DNA of 7,636 nt from CAZHOS01 sp964534605 (GTDB taxonomy: Bacteria > Patescibacteriota > Saccharimonadia > Saccharimonadales > VXPC01): NCBI GenBank assembly GCA_964534605.1, contig CAZHOS010000033.1, positions 1 to 7,636 of the forward strand. Direction: 5' to 3'. The notes under the pieces are model-generated. The model ran no database searches. It saw only the letters and a list, made by a program, of their open reading frames with translations, and had not been told where the DNA came from. Both the position numbers and the translations under genes were made by a program. Below are positions 1 through 4,893 of the stretch, piece by piece. How positions within the stretch are numbered: position 1 is the first letter of the stretch; every line of letters starts with the position of its first letter.

Positions 1-416
1 TGGGTTTTTGTGCCAGACAGATCGCGGAAGGTGATGCTGCCAGAGGATATTATCAGCGACAGCATAAGTCTGGTTAGCACATAGACACCGGCGGCAACAG
101 CAACGTTAGATATCAGCGAGAATGATGCCACAGCTATCGCTAGCGAGAATGATGCGCCCAGGTACACACGGATACCATTAAATTTTTCTAACAAATAGGT
201 ACTTAGCGGAGCAACCACAACGACTGTGGCCGACGAGAGGCCTGTAAGCAGCCCGATCTGCGCATTGCTAAGCCCGATAGAATTAAAGTAAAGCGAGAAG
301 ACGGTTGTCGCCAGCGCAAAGCCGATACTACCAACTACGCGCGATAGAAGGATCTCGCTACTTGCATTTAGATGGAACCGCTGCCGGGTGAGATAGCTCA
401 TAGTTAGCATAAGCAT
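1..416 (-). CDS. MFS-type membrane transporter, N-terminal part (runs off the left edge)
   Basis: Reading the minus strand from ATG 416 gives 138 open codons to the window edge; the C-terminus is missing. The protein has a short basic N-terminus (residues 1-24) and then four hydrophobic segments, about 25-45, 52-76, 84-103 and 104-126. This matches the first helices of a 12-TM major facilitator transporter. Recognisable features are 'FNSIGLSNAQIGLLTGLSS' (43-61), the usual TM1-TM2 turn, and a degenerate motif-A loop, 'LLEKFNGIRVYLG' (75-87), without the classical Asp-Arg-Gly pattern. Substrate cannot be told. Other in-frame ATGs lie at 410 and 401; none has a clear ribosome site, so the start is uncertain by a few codons. 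The neighbouring HAD gene starts 36 bp away and diverges. A 14-bp direct repeat lies in the TM3 coding region. I am confident of a polytopic membrane protein and fairly confident of MFS. Confidence 0.8.
   Translation of the reverse strand, partial: MLMLTMSYLTRQRFHLNASSEILLSRVVGSIGFALATTVFSLYFNSIGLSNAQIGLLTGLSSATVVVVAPLSTYLLEKFNGIRVYLGASFSLAIAVASFSLISNVAVAAGVYVLTRLMLSLIISSGSITFRDLSGTKT
115..155. repeat. 14-bp direct repeat inside the MFS gene
   Basis: The 14-mer AGCGAGAATGATGC occurs at 115-128 and again at 142-155. The starts are 27 bp apart, exactly nine codons. On the coding strand this gives a nine-residue echo within TM3, ASFSLAIAV followed by ASFSLISNV. It looks like a small in-frame tandem duplication that has since diverged, although convergent helix composition could also produce it. 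Confidence 0.7.
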
Positions 417-452
417 ACATACTAAGAGCCCAAGATGATAGAGTATTAACTG

Positions 453-1004
453 ATGAAAGCAATAATTTTTGACTGTTTTGGGGTACTGGCCGAGAACGGC
501 TGGGGTTTGATCGACGATAAGCTGCAGCCAACGAAGCAGCAGTGGGATCAAATGTCGGCAGTTAGCCATGCCTGCGACAAGGGCATTATATCTATGGAAG
601 AGCTGGTGCAGCGGTTTGCCGAAACGCTAGACGTACAACCACAAGAAGTCACCGAGATAATCGATTCGCAGCGCAAGAACTTGCAATTACTAGATGTTAT
701 TCGCATGCAACTAAAGCCTATGTATAAGATTGCAATGCTTAGCAATGTCGGCAGTGGCTTTGTTCAGGATTACTTTACGGACGAGGAGCTCCAACTGTTC
801 GACGTATTAACGCTTAGCTCTGACATTGGTTTTGCCAAGCCAGATCCGCGCATCTACAAGCATTGTGCGAACGATCTGGGAGTGCAGGCTGCAGATTGCT
901 TGTTTATCGACGATTCACCAGTTAATATCCAGGCCGCCAAAGAGCTGGGTATGCAGGCACATCTCTACACCTCACTAAAAGGGCTCAGAGGACTTTGTGA
1001 GTAA
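453..1004 (+). CDS. HAD-superfamily hydrolase (HAD-IA type)
   Basis: This 183-residue soluble protein carries all four HAD motifs. Motif I is FDCFGVL with the nucleophile Asp7. Motif II is MLSNVG with Ser97. Lys129 lies in 'FAKPDPRIY'. Motif IV is FIDDSPVNIQAAKELGM with Asp153/Asp154. The helical cap is inserted between motifs I and II (about residues 15-85). Position 9, two residues after the nucleophile, is Phe rather than the Asp that serves as general acid/base in most phosphatases; haloacid dehalogenases and some sugar-phosphate phosphatases also vary there, so the reaction cannot be assigned. The ATG at 453 lies just after an in-frame TAA (447-449), which fixes the 5' limit; the only ribosome-site candidate is a weak AGAG at 440-443. 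It is the first gene of a likely two-gene unit, since the next gene starts 8 bp before this one stops. Confidence 0.9.
   Translation: MKAIIFDCFGVLAENGWGLIDDKLQPTKQQWDQMSAVSHACDKGIISMEELVQRFAETLDVQPQEVTEIIDSQRKNLQLLDVIRMQLKPMYKIAMLSNVGSGFVQDYFTDEELQLFDVLTLSSDIGFAKPDPRIYKHCANDLGVQAADCLFIDDSPVNIQAAKELGMQAHLYTSLKGLRGLCE
987..992 (+). promoter_or_regulatory. Shine-Dalgarno site supporting a GTG start
   Basis: AGAGGA sits 4 nt before the GTG at 997, inside the end of the HAD gene. It supports a GTG start that overlaps the upstream gene by 8 bp, and hence translational coupling. Confidence 0.6.
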
Positions 1005-2124
1005 GAGTAAGTACTCGACGGTTTACGGCGCTCTATTGATATTTTTATGTCTTGGCTACACGGCTGCAGTACTGCTGGCTATTAGCGTAGTCTCTGTGCA
1101 GGGCTATAGTCAGGGTGATAGCCTGTCTGAGACTCTGTTTGGATCTTTACTTACTGGTGCTGTATTGTTATCGGTTCCATCTTTTGTCGTCTATCGACAA
1201 CTACGTAGATATTTTCTTTATCAAAAGAGACCTGCTATCTTTGAAGCCTTGATGGTAGAAATGAAGCCCAAGCAATTTATGGCTGGTGGCGCTGCAAACT
1301 GGCTGCAAGCAGATAGGGCCAGGAACTTCGTCGGCTACAGGGGTTATACTATAACCAATCGTAGACTATTTGCAGATTTTGGCAACTGGCTATATTCAGA
1401 GTTTGAGCTCTTCCGAGAGAACAAGAATCAAAAATTCCAAACAAGAAAGGTCCTCTCAGTAGCCCAATTAAATTTACCAAGAGAAATGCCGCATATTATT
1501 TTTGATAGCAGGCACGCTTTTGGAGATAGGGCAAAGCGGCAAATTGATAGGGTGCACCGCTTGCACTTACACCCAGAACTCGAAGAGCACTTTACTATTT
1601 ACTCTCCAATCAATTATGAAATCGACACCTTGAGCTTCATAACTCCAGAGGTGATAGAGATTCTTTTAGATGCTAAGAACTATGACATTGAGATATTGGG
1701 GCGGCAGATATTTTTATACAGCCCTCTACGTCCTCTCAAGGCTCAACTGAGTGGTACAGAAAGAATCGTTAGAAGTTTAGAGCATAGATTCATAGATAAC
1801 CTAGATACATATAGAGACGCTAGAGTGTCGGCTTCTGGTTCTGGTGAAAGAACTATTTCAGCTGGCGCACTCAGGTTAAATAAAAGTCGCAGGGCGCAGC
1901 TGTTCGGTATATCTGCCACCTCCTTGTTTTTATTGGGATCACTTATAGCTATAACCTTATACCTCCCAGGACTGCTGAAAAATAGTGGCGTGAACGTCCC
2001 AAGATTGCTGATGTCCATTTTATCGGCTCTATGTATTACGGTCTTTGTCTTAAAAACACAGATAAAAATTTATCTAAAAAATAAAGCGAATATTGAATAT
2101 AAAAAAAATAAAGTAGATCGTTAG
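997..2124 (+). CDS. Four-TM membrane protein of unknown function
   Basis: The 375-residue product has two hydrophobic segments near the N-terminus (about 9-33 and 46-67) and two near the C-terminus (about 302-327 and 333-355). They enclose a roughly 230-residue soluble domain, probably cytoplasmic. That domain includes 'YRGYTITNRRLF' (114-125), 'MPHIIFDSRHAFGD' (164-177), 'HFTIYSPINYEIDTLSFITP' (198-217) and 'YDIEILGRQIFLYSP' (229-243). The architecture recalls DUF3137-like membrane proteins and hypothetical proteins I associate with Saccharibacteria, but I cannot name the family firmly. No catalytic motif is evident. The start is GTG, supported by AGAGGA upstream. It is probably co-transcribed with the HAD gene and converges on the next gene with a 4-bp overlap at the stops. 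The last 80 bp are extremely AT-rich, overall GC looks lower than in mutM/holA, and AGA/AGG are frequent arginine codons, suggesting relaxed selection or a different origin. Confidence 0.85.
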   Translation: MSKSKYSTVYGALLIFLCLGYTAAVLLAISVVSVQGYSQGDSLSETLFGSLLTGAVLLSVPSFVVYRQLRRYFLYQKRPAIFEALMVEMKPKQFMAGGAANWLQADRARNFVGYRGYTITNRRLFADFGNWLYSEFELFRENKNQKFQTRKVLSVAQLNLPREMPHIIFDSRHAFGDRAKRQIDRVHRLHLHPELEEHFTIYSPINYEIDTLSFITPEVIEILLDAKNYDIEILGRQIFLYSPLRPLKAQLSGTERIVRSLEHRFIDNLDTYRDARVSASGSGERTISAGALRLNKSRRAQLFGISATSLFLLGSLIAITLYLPGLLKNSGVNVPRLLMSILSALCITVFVLKTQIKIYLKNKANIEYKKNKVDR

Positions 2125-2343
2125 CCAATGCGGATGTAGAGCTTGCGAGTCAGCTGACAGTACTGGTTAATCTCGCGGTAGCGCATGCGCAAAGTGGCTG
2201 CCTGGGCGGCATTTGGCATATAGACGGTGATGGCCTTGGGGTTTATTTTGATGACTGGCTGCAGGTTGTACTCTTTTTTTATAAATTCCTTTAGGGACGT
2301 TAGCTCTGTGGGCTCGTCCATTTCTTTTTGCGTCAGCAGGTCT
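2121..2343 (-). CDS. Small protein, possibly DciA/DUF721-like, 5' end lost in the assembly gap
   Basis: The minus-strand frame ends at TAA (2123-2121). The first visible ATG is at 2321, giving 66 residues, but the frame stays open upstream through 'DLLTQKE' to the edge of the N run. The true start may therefore be inside the gap, and the ATG has no ribosome site. The C-terminal half, 'ITVYMPNAAQAATLRMRY' followed by a polar stretch and 'RKLYIRIG', resembles the end of DUF721/DciA proteins (beta strand, helix with an A-x-x-LR pattern, final beta strand), which help load replicative helicase. This is a pattern resemblance only. The position beside mutM and holA suits a replication role. It converges on the membrane-protein gene with a 4-bp overlap and would diverge from mutM across the gap. 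Confidence 0.6.
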
Positions 2344-2443
2344 NNNNNNNNNNNNNNNNNNNNNNNNNNNNNNNNNNNNNNNNNNNNNNNNNNNNNNNNN
2401 NNNNNNNNNNNNNNNNNNNNNNNNNNNNNNNNNNNNNNNNNNN
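2344..2443. other. Assembly gap of 100 N
   Basis: Exactly 100 undetermined bases, the conventional placeholder for a scaffold join of unknown size. It hides the upstream region of mutM (only one base is visible before its ATG) and probably the start of the leftward small gene. Any divergent promoter for the pair would lie here, and additional genes cannot be excluded. Confidence 0.95.
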
Positions 2444-2444
2444 T

Positions 2445-3509
2445 ATGCCAGAGTTACCAGAGGTTGAGACGGTTGTTAGGGGGCTGCGCGAGCTGTTGCC
2501 AGGCCACCAGGTAATACGTGTTAAGTTTGATTGGCCCAAGAGCTTCCCGAATAGCCAGCAAGATACCGAGCGATTCTTGTTCGGCGCCAAAGTTGTTTAT
2601 GTGCGCCGCCGCGGCAAGACAATACTTATAGATCTAGACAGTAACTACACACTCGCTATACATCTAAAGATGACCGGACAGCTTGTCTACGTTGACGGTA
2701 GCAGGAAGTCTAAAAAACACGCCAGGCGTTTCTCGGGTGAGCAGAGTTCGGATATAAACCCGAAGCGTGGAGCGAGGAGTACAATCGGTACTTCGAGGGA
2801 AGCCCTACAGGGTTTAGATTTGAAGTCTGCCACCAGCCAAGCAAAACAGGCTACTAGTTCGCCTGATTTGCTTGGCGACGGGAACGCCTGGGGGGCTGGA
2901 CACCCTAACGATAGCCTACTCGGTGACCTGCCAGACAAAACCACCCGCGTAGAGTTCGAGCTAGATAACCAGGCTATGTTGTACTACAACGACGTACGTA
3001 AGTTTGGTTGGGTGCGCCTGCTGCCGACGGTTGCCCTCGACGATGTCGACTTCCTAAAAAAGCTTGGTCCAGACGCGCTGAGCGTAAGCGCAGAAGAGTT
3101 TTTTACATTACTCAAAAAACGCCAAAAGAATATCAAGGCTTGCTTGCTGGACCAAACTATCATTGCCGGTTGTGGCAACATATATGCCGATGAGTCTTTG
3201 TGGATGAGCCAGATACACCCTAGTACCAAGGCGTCTAGCCTCAAGTCGGAGCAGCTGCAAGAGTTGCATAAGAATTTAGTAGAAGTGTTGGAGTTAAGTA
3301 TTGCCCAGGGTGGCAGCAGCAACAAGAACTATGTCGATGCCAAGGGCAACAAAGGCAGCTACCTAGAGTTTGCCAATGTCTATCAGCGGGCCGACATGCC
3401 GTGCAATCGCTGCGGTAACGACATCAAGCGCATTGTTGTAGCGGGCCGGGGTACACATTATTGTTCTGTCTGTCAGAAGGCGCCACGCGCCAAACGAAAG
3501 GCCAAATAA
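2445..3509 (+). CDS. mutM: Formamidopyrimidine-DNA glycosylase / AP lyase with a large internal insertion
   Basis: This is the bifunctional glycosylase that removes 8-oxoguanine and Fapy lesions and cleaves the abasic site. The product, 354 residues from ATG 2445, begins MPELPEVETV: Pro2 is the N-terminal nucleophile after Met removal and Glu3 the catalytic acid. Also present are Lys58 in 'RRGKTILIDL', Met76 in 'HLKMTG', Arg185/Phe187 in 'NDVRKFG' (lesion-void-filling loop), Asn245 in 'GCGNIYADE', and a C-terminal zinc finger with Cys320, Cys323, Cys340 and Cys343 plus Arg335. Family members are about 270 residues. The excess is mainly a stretch at about 85-160, between 'GQLVYVDG' and 'LPDKTTRVEF', roughly 75 residues more than E. 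coli Fpg, plus a short basic tail. The insertion is Ser/Gly/Lys-rich and looks unstructured; all catalytic elements flank it intact. The start abuts the assembly gap, so the ribosome site is unseen. holA follows with no spacer. Confidence 0.96.
   Translation: MPELPEVETVVRGLRELLPGHQVIRVKFDWPKSFPNSQQDTERFLFGAKVVYVRRRGKTILIDLDSNYTLAIHLKMTGQLVYVDGSRKSKKHARRFSGEQSSDINPKRGARSTIGTSREALQGLDLKSATSQAKQATSSPDLLGDGNAWGAGHPNDSLLGDLPDKTTRVEFELDNQAMLYYNDVRKFGWVRLLPTVALDDVDFLKKLGPDALSVSAEEFFTLLKKRQKNIKACLLDQTIIAGCGNIYADESLWMSQIHPSTKASSLKSEQLQELHKNLVEVLELSIAQGGSSNKNYVDAKGNKGSYLEFANVYQRADMPCNRCGNDIKRIVVAGRGTHYCSVCQKAPRAKRKAK
2718..2769. repeat. Weaker inverted repeat at the 5' side of the mutM insertion
   Basis: TCGGGT (2733-2738) pairs with ACCCGA (2758-2763), and outside it CACGC (2718-2722) pairs with GCGTG (2765-2769) across an asymmetric internal loop. 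A short interrupted palindrome ACGCC-A-GGCGT lies at 2719-2729, and AGTAC/GTACT (2778-2782 and 2788-2792) just downstream. Each is short and could be chance; together they make the insertion rich in dyads. Confidence 0.4.
2836..2876. repeat. Near-perfect inverted repeat inside the mutM insertion
   Basis: GCCAAGCAAA (2836-2845) pairs completely with TTTGCTTGGC (2867-2876). After one A/A mismatch (2846/2866), CAGGC (2847-2851) pairs with GCCTG (2861-2865), leaving a 9-nt loop that contains ACTAGT. That is 15 pairs over 16 positions, far more than coding sequence normally gives, and it lies wholly inside the insertion that breaks the conserved MutM fold. It could be an inserted palindromic element or an mRNA structure. 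There is no T tract, so it is not an ordinary terminator. Confidence 0.85.
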
Positions 3510-4418
3510 ATGGTTACGACAGTCGTTGGGTCTACCGCTCGGGCGGATAGCCACATCGCCAAGTATCAGGCGGCATTTGTATCCAAATACACAGAGCACG
3601 AGGTCGAGCGGTTCGAGTCTAGCGAGCTAGACGACGTTGCCCGCGTGCAAGGGGCACTGATGTCTAGGCCTATGTTTAGTGACAAAAAGTTAGTGGTTAT
3701 CAGGGGCAGCTCGCAGAACTCGCACCTGTCAGATAAGCTCCAGGACTGGGTAGCAGATAGGGGCGACCAAACAGAGCTACTGCTAATCGAGCCCAACATA
3801 GACAAGCGAACCAACTATTATAAATGGCTGCAAAAACAAACGGATCTACACGATTACAGTCCCAAGAAGGGGCAGGAGTTAGTGAATGTGCTTGTCGGTA
3901 TATCCAATCGCGAGAGCGTAGAGCTCAGTCCCAGTGATGCCCGGTATCTGATCGACCGAATAGGTGAGAACGAACAGCTCGCAGTCAGCGAGATAAAGAA
4001 GCTGTCGGTGTTTGATCGTATAGACAGGCAGCTTATCGACGAACATACCGAGCCAGCCCCACGTAGTAAAATATTCGACTTGCTAGAAGCCATCGCACTT
4101 GGCAATAATGCGCGTGCCATGCAGCTGTACGAAGACCAGCGCGCCCAAAGAGTCGAACCCCAGGCCATCCTAGCCATGATCATCTGGCAGCTACAGCTAT
4201 TTGCGCTTGTCACCAGCACAAACAAACCGCTAGCAGAAGTATCCAAGAGTGCTGGGGTGGGCGAATACCCCTTGCAAAAGGCCAAGGCGGCCACCAGGGG
4301 GCTGGGTTATGGCGGTGTAGCCAGCATGATAGATAAGACTCTGCATACCGAGAGGCTTATAAAGCGGGATTATGTTAATCCGGACCAAGCTCTGCGTAAC
4401 CTCATTGCTAGTTTTTGA
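3510..4418 (+). CDS. holA: DNA polymerase III subunit delta (clamp loader)
   Basis: HolA opens the beta sliding clamp as part of the clamp-loader pentamer. The 302-residue protein shows the family's layout. The N-terminal degenerate AAA+ domain begins 'MVTTVVGSTARADSHIAKYQ' and includes 'RPMFSDKKLVVIRG' (53-66) and 'LLLIEPNIDKRTNYYKWLQK' (90-109). The lid region has 'IGENEQLAVSEIKKLSVF' (151-168). The helical collar domain has 'KIFDLLEAIALGNNARAMQL' (187-206), 'EPQAILAMIIWQLQLFA' (216-232) and the C-terminal 'NPDQALRNLI'. No functional Walker A is present, as expected for delta. It is slightly shorter than the usual 320-345 residues. Its ATG directly follows the mutM TAA, and AAAGG at 3497-3501 lies 8 nt upstream, so the two genes are probably translationally coupled. 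The TGA stop overlaps a promoter for the next gene. Confidence 0.93.
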   Translation: MVTTVVGSTARADSHIAKYQAAFVSKYTEHEVERFESSELDDVARVQGALMSRPMFSDKKLVVIRGSSQNSHLSDKLQDWVADRGDQTELLLIEPNIDKRTNYYKWLQKQTDLHDYSPKKGQELVNVLVGISNRESVELSPSDARYLIDRIGENEQLAVSEIKKLSVFDRIDRQLIDEHTEPAPRSKIFDLLEAIALGNNARAMQLYEDQRAQRVEPQAILAMIIWQLQLFALVTSTNKPLAEVSKSAGVGEYPLQKAKAATRGLGYGGVASMIDKTLHTERLIKRDYVNPDQALRNLIASF

Positions 4419-4424
4419 TATACT
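4416..4424 (+). promoter_or_regulatory. Extended -10 promoter for the small secreted-protein gene
   Basis: TGATATACT fits the extended -10 element (TG, one base, then a TATAAT-like hexamer, 5 of 6 matches) at 4416-4424, using the holA stop codon itself. No -35 is evident at 17 bp, as extended -10 promoters allow. Transcription would begin near 4431, at most a few nucleotides before the ATG at 4434, implying a leaderless message. No Shine-Dalgarno site precedes that ATG, which agrees. Confidence 0.5.
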
Positions 4425-4433
4425 ATAGCTATC

Positions 4434-4823
4434 ATGAAAAAGTCACTGGTCGTCTCGATTATAGTAGGAGCCTTTCTGGCGGCAGGCTTTTACCTGGAGT
4501 ACGATAGATCGGTTTACCAACAACCGAGGAACGACCTGTCTAACTCAAATGGTGTAGATGTTATTGTGACGAAATATCCTGCCAGAATTAACGTAGAGTT
4601 CAACTCGAGTGTCCTAGGTGGATGTGATTCTACCCAGCGTTCGGCGATGACTAAAGACGGCGCTATCAGCATTAACTTGGAGACAGTAAAGGGTGAAGGT
4701 CCTTGCGTATTGATAGCTGTAACTAGCCGTGAATCTGTAGATATTTTTCAATCGCCGCTTCTAGGAAGTAAATCTTTAAAGATAACTCATGGTAGCGCCA
4801 TTATCTTTGAAGGTAAAATATAA
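4434..4823 (+). CDS. Small secreted or membrane-anchored protein of unknown function
   Basis: The 129-residue protein starts with MKK and one hydrophobic stretch (about 4-20, 'SLVVSIIVGAFLAAGFY'), a signal peptide or N-terminal anchor. There is no lipobox cysteine. The rest is a beta-rich extracytoplasmic domain with two cysteines, Cys64 ('LGGCDST') and Cys91 ('EGPCVLIAV'), that could form a disulphide. I recognise no family. The gene begins 15 bp after holA but seems to have its own extended -10 promoter and no ribosome site, so it may be expressed separately from the repair/replication pair. Composition is more AT-rich than holA. It ends just before a hairpin shared with the convergent gene. 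A pilin-like protein is conceivable, but the typical prepilin cleavage motif is not seen. Confidence 0.75.
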   Translation: MKKSLVVSIIVGAFLAAGFYLEYDRSVYQQPRNDLSNSNGVDVIVTKYPARINVEFNSSVLGGCDSTQRSAMTKDGAISINLETVKGEGPCVLIAVTSRESVDIFQSPLLGSKSLKITHGSAIIFEGKI

Positions 4824-4826
4824 GCA

Positions 4827-4861
4827 CCAGCCTACTTAACGTTTTGCGGCGAGTAGGCTGG
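4827..4861. terminator. Bidirectional hairpin between convergent genes
   Basis: CCAGCCTAC (4827-4835) pairs perfectly with GTAGGCTGG (4853-4861), with a possible further T-A and G-T pair inside, around a loop of about 13-17 nt. It lies 3 bp after the small secreted-protein gene and 32 bp beyond the stop of the leftward DHH-like gene. No clean T tract follows on the plus strand; on the minus strand the stem is followed by the modestly T-rich TGCTTATATTTTA. It probably acts as a shared terminator or 3'-end stabiliser. Confidence 0.6.
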
Positions 4862-4893
4862 GGGGCGAGGTGTACTTTACTAAGCCAAGTGGT

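Noticed and set aside
417..452. Divergent promoters in the 36-bp MFS-HAD spacer
   Set aside because: Short TATCAT-like and TATTAA-like strings are present, but neither has a matching -35 at a sensible distance, so no promoter is called.
2149..2158. Perfect 10-bp palindrome GTCAGCTGAC
   Set aside because: Several such palindromes are expected by chance in 7.6 kb; it lies within coding sequence and has no T tract.
2328..2444. Longer mutM reading that starts before the N run
   Set aside because: The MPELPEVETV N-terminus must follow Met directly because Pro2 is the catalytic nucleophile; the extension exists only because N codons contain no stop.
2700..2925. Intein or self-splicing intron in mutM
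   Set aside because: The insertion is too short for an intein and lacks the Cys/Ser first residue and terminal His-Asn pattern; its ends show no group I or II intron features and it contains no stop in frame.
2984..3325. Minus-strand 113-codon frame inside mutM
   Set aside because: It is antisense to strongly conserved MutM motifs (NDVRKFG, GNIYADE) and has no start signal or domain.
3854..4294. Minus-strand 146-codon frame inside holA
   Set aside because: Shadow of holA; a Ser/Cys-rich translation with no family resemblance.
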